DNA of 38,111 nucleotides, from positions 1 through 38,111 of the forward strand of contig CANLCU010000006.1 in the NCBI GenBank assembly GCA_947489135.1, in the 5' to 3' direction. The translations under genes were made by a program, and so were the position numbers. The notes beneath the pieces were generated by a model that did no database searches, was not told the DNA's origin, and was given only the letters and a program-made list of their open reading frames with translations. The DNA is from Micrococcales bacterium. GTDB lineage: Bacteria; Actinomycetota; Actinomycetes; Actinomycetales; Microbacteriaceae. Below, one piece after another: positions 22,241 to 31,774 of the stretch (position 1 is its first letter; every line of letters begins with the position of its first letter).

Positions 22241-22510
22241 TTATTCGTCGCCTGAGCCCTTACCATCTTCGTTTTTCTTCATTTCTTCATAAATCTCTTT
22301 GCACTCAGGGCAAACAGGGAATTTCTCTGGGTCACGATTAGGAATCCAGACTTTTCCGCATAGGGCAACCACAGGGTTACCCATAACAGCAGACTCGACT
22401 ACTTTGTCTTTTCTTACGTAGTGAGAGTATCTCTCGTGATCTCCTGGCTCAATGTTTTGAGTCTGTGGATCTATCGATACGGAAGGCTTGTTGATAGTTT
22501 GCTGTTCCAT
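22241..22510 (-). CDS. DUF3039-like small Cys-containing protein
   Basis: DHERYSHYVRKDKV, VVALCGKVWIPNRDPEKFPVCPECKEIY. Confidence 0.85.
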   Translation of the reverse strand: MEQQTINKPSVSIDPQTQNIEPGDHERYSHYVRKDKVVESAVMGNPVVALCGKVWIPNRDPEKFPVCPECKEIYEEMKKNEDGKGSGDE

Positions 22511-22518
22511 TTATACCT

Positions 22519-23910
22519 TTACTGCTTAGAGGCTAAGCGAACCGCATCAGCAACTCTTTGAGTTACATCAGCGTGGAAAACACTAGGAACAATATACGAT
22601 GCATTCAACTCATCAGGTTCAACGCATGTTGCAAGCGCTTCAGCTGCTGCTAACAGCATCTTTTCTGTGATGATGTTTGCTCCGGCATCAAGCAATCCTC
22701 TAAAGAAACCAGGGAATGCTAGAACGTTATTGATCTGGTTAGCAAAGTCACTTCTACCTGTTGCAACAACCGCAGCGTACTTAGCTGCCTGAGCTGGATC
22801 AATCTCAGGGTTTGGATTAGCTAAAGCAAAAACAATCGAGTCTTTTGCCATCTTCTGGATGTCTTCAGCTGTAAGTAGGTTTCCTGCAGAAACTCCGATG
22901 AACACATCTGCTCCAACAATTGCTTCTTGAAGAGTTCCTTGTTGTTGTTCAAGGTTAGTGTTCTCAGAAATCCAGGCTAAAGAAGTACCGGCTTGAATAT
23001 CTTTTCTGCTCTTGTGAATAATTCCCTTTTGGTCGGCAACTGTTGAATGCTTCAACCCTGCTGCAAATAGCAGCTTCAGAACTGCTGTTCCAGCAGCTCC
23101 TGCACCGCTCATCACCAGACGAACATCACCGATGTCTTTACCGACAACCTTCAGTGCATTTCTTAAAGCCGCTAAACAAACAATGGCAGTTCCATGCTGA
23201 TCATCGTGGAATACAGGAATGTCGAGTTCCGCACGAAGACGTTCTTCAATTTCAAAACATCTAGGAGCAGAAATGTCTTCTAGGTTGATTCCAGCAAATA
23301 CAGGAGCAATGGCCTTAACTGTTCTAACAATTTCCTCAAGGTCTTGAGTGTCCAAACAAATAGGGAAAGCATCGATGTTTGCAAAGCGCTTGAATAGAGC
23401 TGCCTTACCTTCCATAACTGGAAGTGCTGCGAGAGGCCCGATGTTGCCAAGACCTAGAACAGCGGAACCGTCAGTGACAACCGCAATGGTGTTTCTCTTG
23501 ATGGTTAGTCTTCTGGCATCTGATGGATCATTCACGATTGCTTCACAAATGCGAGCTACCCCTGGGGTATAGATAAGTGAAAGGTCATCACGGTTACGGA
23601 TTGGAAGCTTTGACTCAATGGTCAGCTTTCCGCCTAGGTGGGCCAAGAAGGTTCGGTCAGACACTTTACCGACAACTACGCCATCAACTTGCTTTAGTTT
23701 CTCTACAATTTGCTCAGCATGCTCGGAGTTAGTGCAGGCACAGGTGAGGTCAATTCGAACTCGTTCTGCATCAGAGTGGTTCACATCCACAGCAGTGACC
23801 GAACCACCTGCTCGTTCGATGATCGAAGTTAGTTCACTAACCGCGGTGTTTTTGGCAGGTGCTTCCAAGCGGATAGTAATTGAGTACTGAACAGATGGCA
23901 TCGTTGACAT
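22519..23910 (-). CDS. NAD(P)-dependent malic enzyme with N-terminal ACT-like domain
   Basis: [53 protein letters not shown]-like. Confidence 0.95.
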   Translation of the reverse strand: MSTMPSVQYSITIRLEAPAKNTAVSELTSIIERAGGSVTAVDVNHSDAERVRIDLTCACTNSEHAEQIVEKLKQVDGVVVGKVSDRTFLAHLGGKLTIESKLPIRNRDDLSLIYTPGVARICEAIVNDPSDARRLTIKRNTIAVVTDGSAVLGLGNIGPLAALPVMEGKAALFKRFANIDAFPICLDTQDLEEIVRTVKAIAPVFAGINLEDISAPRCFEIEERLRAELDIPVFHDDQHGTAIVCLAALRNALKVVGKDIGDVRLVMSGAGAAGTAVLKLLFAAGLKHSTVADQKGIIHKSRKDIQAGTSLAWISENTNLEQQQGTLQEAIVGADVFIGVSAGNLLTAEDIQKMAKDSIVFALANPNPEIDPAQAAKYAAVVATGRSDFANQINNVLAFPGFFRGLLDAGANIITEKMLLAAAEALATCVEPDELNASYIVPSVFHADVTQRVADAVRLASKQ

Positions 23911-23949
23911 ACCTTTAGTCTGCCAGAACTACCTGCAGATGACTAACTC

Positions 23950-25176
23950 TTACTTGATTGTTGACGCGTCGCCTAGAGTCACTTCGATAGTGATTTCGCT
24001 ACCTTCGCGAATAGCTTTCAAGCTAACTTTGGCAAATGCTTGGTTTGATCTAATTGCCGCGGTGAGGGTTTTTGCAGTGTCTATTGTCTTTCCATCACAC
24101 TCAACAATGACATCACCAACCTTTAGGCCAGCCGCTTCGGCTGCCCCACCAGGGGATAGCTTCTCAATTTGAGCACCAACACTGAAAGATCCTGCGGACT
24201 CAGAGAACTTCGCATCACTGACAATTGCACCTAGCAAACCGTGGCTTACTTTTCCTGTTTCAATAATTGCTTCTGAAACACGCTTGGCAACATTTGAAGG
24301 AATTGCGAAACCCACACCGATGTTTCCAACTTCACTTGAAGTTTGAGCTGAGCTTGCAATAGCTACGTTAATTCCAATTAGCTGTCCTTTGTCATTAACT
24401 AGAGCACCGCCAGAGTTACCTGGGTTAATAGCAGCGTCTGTCTGAATCACATCAAGGTTCACTGGTGGAACGTTGCCTTGGTTTTGCCATAGCTGAAGGC
24501 TTGAACCACCATCGTCAGGTGCAGAAGCAGATTCAACTGAAATGGTTCTGTTCAGTGCTGAGATAACTCCTGAAGTTACGGTGGCGTCATAACCAAGAGG
24601 TGCTCCGATGGCGACTGCGAAGTCGCCAACATTCACATTAGAGCTGTCAGCAAATTCAATAGGACTAAACCCTGCGCCGGTGGCCTTGATTACAGCCAAG
24701 TCATTGGTTGGGTCTGTGCCAACAATTGTTGCTCTGAAAATCTTGCCTGCAGAAGTTTTGATTTCAATTTTTACGCCATCAGTTTGCCCATTCATAGTGA
24801 CAACGTGAGCGTTAGTAAGAATGTATCCATCAGTAGTTAGAACAACTCCTGATCCAGTTCCTGCAGAGGTCTTTGATGATGCTGAAATAGTTACTACCGA
24901 AGGCAGTCCTTTAGCAGCTGCTGCTGAAACCCAGTTGACACTGCTTGGGTTGTTGATAACAACATTCTGAGTTGAAGAGATAAATGGCAAAGAACCTGTA
25001 GCTCCATAAGCTCCGAGGTAAGCACCAACAATAGAAGCGATGCTTGCTAGCAACACCACGACCAAGGTGGTCGGTGCTTTGCGATTTACTGGAGCGGTGG
25101 TGCCAACATTCTGATCTGGCAGTTTCAGAGAATCTCCTAGAAACTGAGTATTAAAGTGACGCTTGTCATCAGTCAT
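23950..25176 (-). CDS. Membrane-anchored HtrA/DegP-like serine protease with PDZ domain
   Basis: N-terminal TM; LTNAHVV, DLAVIKA, INPGNSGGALVN; C-terminal PDZ GGAAEAAGLKVGDVIVECDGK. Confidence 0.95.
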   Translation of the reverse strand: MTDDKRHFNTQFLGDSLKLPDQNVGTTAPVNRKAPTTLVVVLLASIASIVGAYLGAYGATGSLPFISSTQNVVINNPSSVNWVSAAAAKGLPSVVTISASSKTSAGTGSGVVLTTDGYILTNAHVVTMNGQTDGVKIEIKTSAGKIFRATIVGTDPTNDLAVIKATGAGFSPIEFADSSNVNVGDFAVAIGAPLGYDATVTSGVISALNRTISVESASAPDDGGSSLQLWQNQGNVPPVNLDVIQTDAAINPGNSGGALVNDKGQLIGINVAIASSAQTSSEVGNIGVGFAIPSNVAKRVSEAIIETGKVSHGLLGAIVSDAKFSESAGSFSVGAQIEKLSPGGAAEAAGLKVGDVIVECDGKTIDTAKTLTAAIRSNQAFAKVSLKAIREGSEITIEVTLGDASTIK

Positions 25177-25265
25177 TCCAGACTCCTCTATCTATGCCCT
25201 CGGTCTCCTACTTTATGCAGGGAACTAGATAATTGTATGAACAACGCCTGATAAAAAACTGAAAG

Positions 25266-26078
25266 TTAGCATCTCCAAGCTGTTGAGCCCGATAGACAAG
25301 GCTGATTAACAAGACGAGGAGGATCTTTGAGTATCTCAGGCACAGCTGCCGAATCTACTTGAAAGCTCAAAGGGCTGGCAACTAATCCAATATTTGGTTT
25401 CACTTGTGTCCAAGGAGTAACTCCGGTGAAGGAATACTCAATTGAATACCAAACCGAAAGTGAAACTTGAGCGCTTCCTCTCACTGTTGGAACGAAAGTC
25501 CAAGAAGATAGATTACTTGTAATTGGCTTTAGCCCTCCTTGGAGAACCTGCCATGAAAATCGCACTGGCCTAAATCTAATTTGAGCCGGAAGAGTAAGTA
25601 TCTTAGTTTTGATTGTCTCTGGCTTAGCGGAGGAGCTAAAACTCACTTTTGTTCCAACTTCAATGTTCTTTGAAGGCTTTAGGAATATTCTCGGAACCTG
25701 GGGCCGGAAAGACCGAAGAGCTGAGGAGAGCTTACTTTGGCTAGGTTTGCCTACATTCACAATTGCAACGGCTTGGTTAGGTGGATACAAACTCCAACAG
25801 CCCACATGCCCACTGGTCAATAGCCCATAGGTGAGATCTAAGTTCAACCCATTTGGATAAACCAAGCACTTTGGGGAATTGTTTGAACTACTTCCCAAAA
25901 CCAAACTCAAGGAACCGTTTGACCCTTTGATGAAAGTGGCATTTGAAACACAAAGGTTCAATTGAGTCGAGTCACTTATCGCCCCAATAGTTGTGGTCAC
26001 AAAGCTGAAGGCTGCTGGGCAGCTAGGAGCGGAGGCAAAGCTAGCGGTTGAAAGTAGGAGGCTAGCAAGAATGAGCAT
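25266..26078 (-). CDS. Hypothetical secreted protein
   Basis: Signal peptide MLILASLLLSTASFASA; Ser/Leu-rich beta-type sequence with several Cys; no family recognised. Confidence 0.7.
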   Translation of the reverse strand: MLILASLLLSTASFASAPSCPAAFSFVTTTIGAISDSTQLNLCVSNATFIKGSNGSLSLVLGSSSNNSPKCLVYPNGLNLDLTYGLLTSGHVGCWSLYPPNQAVAIVNVGKPSQSKLSSALRSFRPQVPRIFLKPSKNIEVGTKVSFSSSAKPETIKTKILTLPAQIRFRPVRFSWQVLQGGLKPITSNLSSWTFVPTVRGSAQVSLSVWYSIEYSFTGVTPWTQVKPNIGLVASPLSFQVDSAAVPEILKDPPRLVNQPCLSGSTAWRC

Positions 26079-26130
26079 TCAAGGAGCCTACAAAGTTCGT
26101 TGAAAGATGTTGAAAGTTATGAACATAAAG

Positions 26131-26160
26131 AAAGGGTCCCAACTAATGTTGGGACCCTTT
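26131..26160 (-). terminator. Intrinsic terminator-like hairpin downstream of tRNA-fMet
   Basis: Perfect 13-bp inverted repeat AAAGGGTCCCAAC-TAAT-GTTGGGACCCTTT; on the minus strand followed by CTTT. Confidence 0.85.
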
Positions 26161-26166
26161 TACTTT

Positions 26167-26243
26167 TGGTTGCGGAGGCAGGATTTGAACCTACGACCTC
26201 CGGGTTATGAGCCCGGCGAGCTACCGAACTGCTCCACCCCGCG
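26167..26243 (-). tRNA. Initiator tRNA-fMet (CAT), CCA encoded
   Basis: CGCGGGGTGGAGCAG...CCGGGCTCATAACCCGG...CCTCCGCAACCA; C1-A72 mismatch and GGG/CCC anticodon-stem pairs are initiator hallmarks. Confidence 0.97.
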
Positions 26244-26273
26244 GCGAAGTTTCAGCATAACACAAACTAAGTG

Positions 26274-29132
26274 TTACTTACTAGCCTCCAAAGCTGCAGC
26301 AATCGCAGCCTTTAGACGAGCATCAGCCTTGCCGTATGCGGTCCAGTCTCCAGCCTTCATTGCCTCATCTTTATCGATCATTGCTTGACGAGCGTTTTCT
26401 AGAGCTGTTGCTAACTGCTGTGCAGCAGTTTGACCAGGATCAACCGGTGGAATTACTCCCCCGCCAGATCCACCACTACCGGTGAAGAGAGCATTCAAAG
26501 CGGAATCTAGGTTGTCTTCGAATGCGATCTTGTCACCGAAGGCAACTAGAACTTTCTTTAGAAGTGGGAATGATGTTTCTCCAGTTGACTGAATGTAAAC
26601 CGGCTGAACATAAAGTAGTCCACCACCGATAGGAAGAGTCAATAGGTTACCGTTTAGAACCTTGGTCGAACCTTGTCTCAGAATGTTTAGAAGTTTTGAA
26701 ACTTCGCTATCTGAGTTGAAGTTGTTTTGAACCTGACCAGGACCCGGAACAATTGTCGTCCTCGGAAGAGTCAATAGTCGGAGCTTTCCGTAGTGCTCGG
26801 AAACTACTCCATCCTTATCTCCCGCATCCGAATCGGCTACGAGATATCCAGTTAGTACGTTTCGGCTTGCATCACCAGTTGATTTAGGGATGAAGGTTGA
26901 GTAAATCGAGAATGACGGACTTTCCTGGGTAGGAACCTGAAGAGTCAAGTAGTAAGGAGGCTGCAATGAACCTGTTCCCTGACCCTGATCAACTGGATCA
27001 TTAGGAGTCATCCAAGCGTCCTGCTGGGAGTAGAAAGCTCCAGCGTCAGCAACGTGATACTGACCTAGAATTCCACGCTGCATCTTGAAGAGATCTGCAG
27101 GGTATCTAATGTGTGAAAGAAGAGAGCCTGACATTTCAGAAACTGGCTTGACGGTGTTTGGGAAAACTTTCATCCAGGTCTTCAAGATTGGATCCTTGTC
27201 ATCCCATGCGTAAAGCTTCACTGAACCGTCATAGGCATCAACTGTTGCCTTCACAGAGTTTCGGATGTAGTTGATTGCTCCACGCCTAATGGGAGCAGTG
27301 GTTGAGCTGTCCGCAATTGTGCTGTCAAAGTTTTCAGCTCTTGAGTATGGGTAGTTTGCTGATGTGGTGTAACCATCAACGATCCAAACAACCTTGCCCT
27401 CAACGATTGCTGGGTAGATGTCGTTGTCCAGTGTTAGGTATGGAGCTACCTGAGCAACACGCTCTCTAGGGTTTCTGTTGTAAAGAATCTGAGAAGAATT
27501 GCTAACTGCATCAGACAAAAGAATCTGCTCGCTCTGGAACTTCAAAGAGTAAGACAAACGCTTGAAGATGTCATCTAGCTTTGGTCCACCATTACCCTTG
27601 AAAGTTGTCATAGTCTGCTGGTCTGTTGAAGCACTATCTTCACCTGCAGGATAGTCAAGTTCCTTGTCTGCTGCTCCATCTGGAGCACCAACGATTGAGT
27701 AAAGAGGTGAGCTCTCGCCAAAGTAAATGCGAGGTTCGTAATCTCCTAGAAGTCCCTTTGAAGGAATACCTGATTGTAAGAAAACTGGCTGGCCATCAAC
27801 TGAACGCTGGTTTCCATAGGCTGCAACCATTCCATAACCGTGAGTGAAAACAACTACGTTGTTGTACCAAGACTGTGAAGAACCAAGTCCAGACTGGTTC
27901 AGTTCACGAACTGCAAGAACAGTGTCTTGAACTTTTCCATTGATCTTGTAGCGATCAACATCTAGGTGATTCTGGAAACCGTAGTACTGGCGATACTGCT
28001 CTAGTTGCTTGAATGAAGAGCTAACCAGGTTTGGATCGAGAATTCTGATCTGTGCAGCTGTCTGAGCATCCTTCTTTAGAGCATCAGCTGTTGCTGTGGT
28101 CTTAGCGTCATACTCGACGGTCTGAACTTTATCCAAGCCATAGGCAGTTCTAGTTGCTTCAATGTTGCGTTGGATGTATTCAGCCTCTAGGGTTCTTTCG
28201 TTTGGAACTACCTGGAATGTCTGAACGATGCCAGGCCACACTCCACCAAGAACAACAGCAAGAACCAGCATGAGAGAAGTACCTAGGATTGCCAGTCTCC
28301 ACTTAGCGATTACAGCAACCGCTAGATAAATGATGGCAACTATAAAAGCAATTGCAGTAAGAATCTGTGCAGCAGGAATGCTTGCATTTACGTCAGAGTA
28401 AGTAGCTCCAGTGAATAGACCTGCAGAGCTTGTAAGAGTTTCATACTGTCCCAACCAAATAGTTGCCCCAAGTAGAGTCATGAAAACGGCAGCCAAAACT
28501 GAAATCTGAACACGGGCAGTCTTTGAGAAAGATGACTGCTTGCCGTTGAACTTAATTCCTCCATAAACCAAGTGGAACAATATCACTGGGATTAGAGCTA
28601 GGAAGGTGACCACCATTAGGTAAGAAACCAACAGGATATAGAAAGGAAGATCAAATAGATAGAAGCTCACGTCCATGTTGAACTGTGGGTCTGTTACACC
28701 TGATGCGGTGCTGTTCAAGAAAAGAACGACGGACTGCCAATCAGAACTCTGCGAAGAGCCAACAAAGATTCCGATAGCAATTGGAACAATCAACAGAAGT
28801 CTCTTGCGAAGACGATCTAGAACTTGTCGGTACTCAGAAAGGTCTCTTCCAAAGAAGTCATTGCCAGTTACATAAATAGGTCTCAATCTCCAGGCCAGGT
28901 AAATGTTGACCCAGACCACCACTGCAGCAAATATCGCAGTTACAGCAAACACACCTACTTGAGCCCAGATCTGTGTAGTGAACACAGATAGGAAGCCAAG
29001 CTGATCGAACCACAAAACATCTGTGTAGACACTTGATCCGCTTACTAGAGCAATTGCCAAGACTGCGATAATTCCAACTGATATTGCTAGAGGCGCTCGC
29101 TTGCGAAGCTCTGCTGCATTTATCTGACTCAT
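26274..29132 (-). CDS. UPF0182 family large membrane protein
   Basis: Seven-TM-like N-terminus then long extracytoplasmic domain (NERTLEAEYIQRNIEATRTAYGLDKV, DNDIYPAIVEGKVVWIVDGYTTSANYPYS). Confidence 0.95.
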   Translation of the reverse strand: MSQINAAELRKRAPLAISVGIIAVLAIALVSGSSVYTDVLWFDQLGFLSVFTTQIWAQVGVFAVTAIFAAVVVWVNIYLAWRLRPIYVTGNDFFGRDLSEYRQVLDRLRKRLLLIVPIAIGIFVGSSQSSDWQSVVLFLNSTASGVTDPQFNMDVSFYLFDLPFYILLVSYLMVVTFLALIPVILFHLVYGGIKFNGKQSSFSKTARVQISVLAAVFMTLLGATIWLGQYETLTSSAGLFTGATYSDVNASIPAAQILTAIAFIVAIIYLAVAVIAKWRLAILGTSLMLVLAVVLGGVWPGIVQTFQVVPNERTLEAEYIQRNIEATRTAYGLDKVQTVEYDAKTTATADALKKDAQTAAQIRILDPNLVSSSFKQLEQYRQYYGFQNHLDVDRYKINGKVQDTVLAVRELNQSGLGSSQSWYNNVVVFTHGYGMVAAYGNQRSVDGQPVFLQSGIPSKGLLGDYEPRIYFGESSPLYSIVGAPDGAADKELDYPAGEDSASTDQQTMTTFKGNGGPKLDDIFKRLSYSLKFQSEQILLSDAVSNSSQILYNRNPRERVAQVAPYLTLDNDIYPAIVEGKVVWIVDGYTTSANYPYSRAENFDSTIADSSTTAPIRRGAINYIRNSVKATVDAYDGSVKLYAWDDKDPILKTWMKVFPNTVKPVSEMSGSLLSHIRYPADLFKMQRGILGQYHVADAGAFYSQQDAWMTPNDPVDQGQGTGSLQPPYYLTLQVPTQESPSFSIYSTFIPKSTGDASRNVLTGYLVADSDAGDKDGVVSEHYGKLRLLTLPRTTIVPGPGQVQNNFNSDSEVSKLLNILRQGSTKVLNGNLLTLPIGGGLLYVQPVYIQSTGETSFPLLKKVLVAFGDKIAFEDNLDSALNALFTGSGGSGGGVIPPVDPGQTAAQQLATALENARQAMIDKDEAMKAGDWTAYGKADARLKAAIAAALEASK

Positions 29133-30232
29133 TGATTTTCCTTAGCTGTTGTTTGTTTTGTGCAAGATGGAAGCTGGTCAATGCCCTTGTTGCTGGCAAT
29201 GGCCTCTACTGCCTTTAGTGAATCCTGAATTGTTGAAACCTTTATAACTGTAAGTCCATCAGGAATGTTTCCAATGACCTGCTCACAGTTTTCGCTAGGG
29301 GCTAAGAACCACTCAACTCCAGCTCTTTGTGCCCCATACATCTTTTGCTTGACTCCACCAATTGGCCCAATCTGACCATCCGGGGTAATCGTTCCTGTTC
29401 CAGCAATTCTCTTGCCACCGGTTAGTTCACCAGGGGTCAATTTGTCATAGATTGCCAATGCGAGAATCTGTCCTGCACTTGGTCCTCCTACGTTGCCAAC
29501 TTTGACATCAATAGGGAATGGAAAAGTTGGCACAGTCTGAACGTAAATACCCATGCGCCATTTGTTTTCAATAAGTCTTGGCAGAACACTTAGTGAGAGC
29601 TGCTTACCATCTCTAATCACTTCAAGCTCAACTGGTCTTTCACCTTTAGTTTCAGCTACAAGTTTCTGCACTTGAGTTAACCCTGTTGCCTTTTCGCCTT
29701 GGATAGAAACAAGAGTGTCAGCTGCTTTCAGAATTCCTCCAGCAGGACCCTTCTTTTCAACCATGGTGACTTTAATCACTGCAGTGTATGGAATGTCCAA
29801 AAGATTGAGTGCTGCAGCTTTTGCATTGGCTTGAGAATCCAACATCATCATGTCTGCCTCATCGTTGAGTCTCTTATCGTCCCAACCCTCAGGGTAAATA
29901 TCTGTGATCTTCACGACAGTCAAAGCAGTATCCAACTGAGCAAGACCAACTTCAAGCCAAGAAGCTCCCTTAGTTGAATTACCTCTCATAGTTACGGTGA
30001 GCATATCTAAATCCCCTGAAACTGGATAGGTCTTTTGCTCAGAAATTGAAATCATCGGCTCACCGTTTATCTCTGACAGCAAGTTATAGACAGGCCCTGG
30101 TTGCTCAACCAAATAAGGGGTCGGGGCCACGACTAGAAAGAGCCCGCCACCGACAATTGCGGCTGTGGTGAGCCAACTAAATAGTCTCCCCAATGGGACT
30201 CTTCTCCGAGGTTTTACATCATTAGACATCAT
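29129..30232 (-). CDS. PDZ-containing Lon-type (S16) membrane protease
   Basis: N-terminal TM; PDZ region; catalytic GGPSAGQILALAIYD (Ser) and GGVKQKMYGAQRAG (Lys). Confidence 0.93.
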   Translation of the reverse strand: MMSNDVKPRRRVPLGRLFSWLTTAAIVGGGLFLVVAPTPYLVEQPGPVYNLLSEINGEPMISISEQKTYPVSGDLDMLTVTMRGNSTKGASWLEVGLAQLDTALTVVKITDIYPEGWDDKRLNDEADMMMLDSQANAKAAALNLLDIPYTAVIKVTMVEKKGPAGGILKAADTLVSIQGEKATGLTQVQKLVAETKGERPVELEVIRDGKQLSLSVLPRLIENKWRMGIYVQTVPTFPFPIDVKVGNVGGPSAGQILALAIYDKLTPGELTGGKRIAGTGTITPDGQIGPIGGVKQKMYGAQRAGVEWFLAPSENCEQVIGNIPDGLTVIKVSTIQDSLKAVEAIASNKGIDQLPSCTKQTTAKENQ

Positions 30233-30396
30233 TATGTTCAGCCTAAACGAGCCCTCAGACTGACAGAGCCATCTTGAGGAAGTTCTAGGCTTTCAGGCCC
30301 CACACAGCAACGCTTATGGCGAACAAGGCCCAAGTTGACTAGAGGGATATGGAGTTTTGAGAGAAATTGCGTTTAGCGTTGATACTAAGAGGACAC

Positions 30397-31725
30397 ATGA
30401 GCGAAGACAATCAAAACGGACTACCTGACCCAGAAGAACTAAGACGTATCTGGGAAGAGATGCTTAGCCAAGGGTTTGACCCAGAGGCTCTAGCTCAGGC
30501 TGCTGGTTTTGATGGCACACCTGAGTCCCTGCAAAAACTCTTCTCCAATATTCAAGGTGCTTTTCTAATTCCTAATCCCCCATCAGAAGGATCCGGAGTT
30601 AATTGGCAAGCTGCTGCTCAAGGAGCTAAAGAGCTAGCCAAGGTTGGTGCAACAGCTGTTGATGACAAAGGTCGAAAAGAACTAAATGAGGCAATTGGTA
30701 TAGCCAACCTTTGGCTCAACGAGGCAACCAGCATCTCAGAAGTAATTCTTGAACCCAAACTTCTTAGCCGAACCCTGTGGGTAGATGATGCACTTCCTCT
30801 TTTCAAACTTCTAGCAGAGCCAGTAGCTGATCGAATGAACAGATCTCTTGGCGAAGCTATCCAAGAGCAACTTCCTGAAGAACTTCAAGAATCCCTCAAA
30901 GGTGCAAGTGAGATCATGAGATCTGCTGGAGCCATGATGTTTGCTATGCAACTGGGTCAAGCTCTAGGCCAGCTATCAAAAGAAGCACTAACTGGTACCG
31001 AAATTGGCTTACCTATTTATATTGACCAGAGACCAGCTTTTGTAATTCAAAACTTGCAAGAGTTCATCGCGACCCTAGAACTTGGAAATGATAAAGACCA
31101 GGCATACATCTATCTCGTTCTTAGAGAACTTGCCCACACAAGATTATTCAAGCACTCACGTTGGCTAAGAGAAAAAGTAGTTGCCCAAATTCGTGAATAC
31201 GCAGCAGGTATTACTTTTGACACAAGTCGCATGCAAGAAATTAGCGAGGACTTTGATCCACAAAACCCAGCTGAACTGCAAGCAGCATTGGAGTCAGGAG
31301 CATTCTTGGCCTCAAGATCTCCAAGTCAACAATCCGCTCTAGACAGCATTGAAACAAACCTTGCTCTTATTGAAGGCTGGGTTGATGCGGTAACTAGTGA
31401 AGCTGCAAAGCGTTTGCCTAAGGCAGATGCAATTAGAGAAGCAGTAAGAAGAAGACGTGCAACCGGTGGTCCAGCTGAAAGCACATTCCAGACATTAGTG
31501 GGGCTTGAACTAAGACCTAAGCGCATTAGAGAAGCCACCGCTTTATGGCAACTAATCGGTGAAGCGTTAGGAAATCAAAAACGTGATGAACTATGGGATC
31601 ACCCAGACTTCCTGCCAACAGCTGAAGATATTGATAACCCAGATAAGTACGTTGCAAGAATTAAAGCTGACTTAGGTATTCCAGATGCAATGGATCAAGC
31701 ACTGAGAGATTTACTCGGCGAATAG
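30397..31725 (+). CDS. DUF2342/TIGR03624-type putative hydrolase (often named zinc-dependent metalloprotease)
   Basis: LRELAHTRLFKHSRWLREKVVAQI; divergent from the Lon-like PDZ gene. Start set at ATG 30397 behind AAGAGGA. Confidence 0.88.
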   Translation: MSEDNQNGLPDPEELRRIWEEMLSQGFDPEALAQAAGFDGTPESLQKLFSNIQGAFLIPNPPSEGSGVNWQAAAQGAKELAKVGATAVDDKGRKELNEAIGIANLWLNEATSISEVILEPKLLSRTLWVDDALPLFKLLAEPVADRMNRSLGEAIQEQLPEELQESLKGASEIMRSAGAMMFAMQLGQALGQLSKEALTGTEIGLPIYIDQRPAFVIQNLQEFIATLELGNDKDQAYIYLVLRELAHTRLFKHSRWLREKVVAQIREYAAGITFDTSRMQEISEDFDPQNPAELQAALESGAFLASRSPSQQSALDSIETNLALIEGWVDAVTSEAAKRLPKADAIREAVRRRRATGGPAESTFQTLVGLELRPKRIREATALWQLIGEALGNQKRDELWDHPDFLPTAEDIDNPDKYVARIKADLGIPDAMDQALRDLLGE

Positions 31726-31774
31726 CTGTTGAGAACAAGAGCAGTGTCTAAAGAATTTAGGCAGACTGTAGAAC

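Noticed and set aside
26107-26388. + strand ORF with RRQDLNLRPPGYEPGELPNCSTPRR
   Set aside because: Antisense translation of tRNA-fMet, a well-known spurious ORF pattern; it also overlaps the terminator and UPF0182.
28858-29199. 113-aa minus ORF across the UPF0182/Lon-PDZ junction
   Set aside because: Out-of-frame reading inside the UPF0182 N-terminus.
30233-30396. Possible -35/-10 pair (TTGAGA-N18-GATACT) upstream of the DUF2342 gene
   Set aside because: Weak match to consensus; not strong enough to call a promoter.
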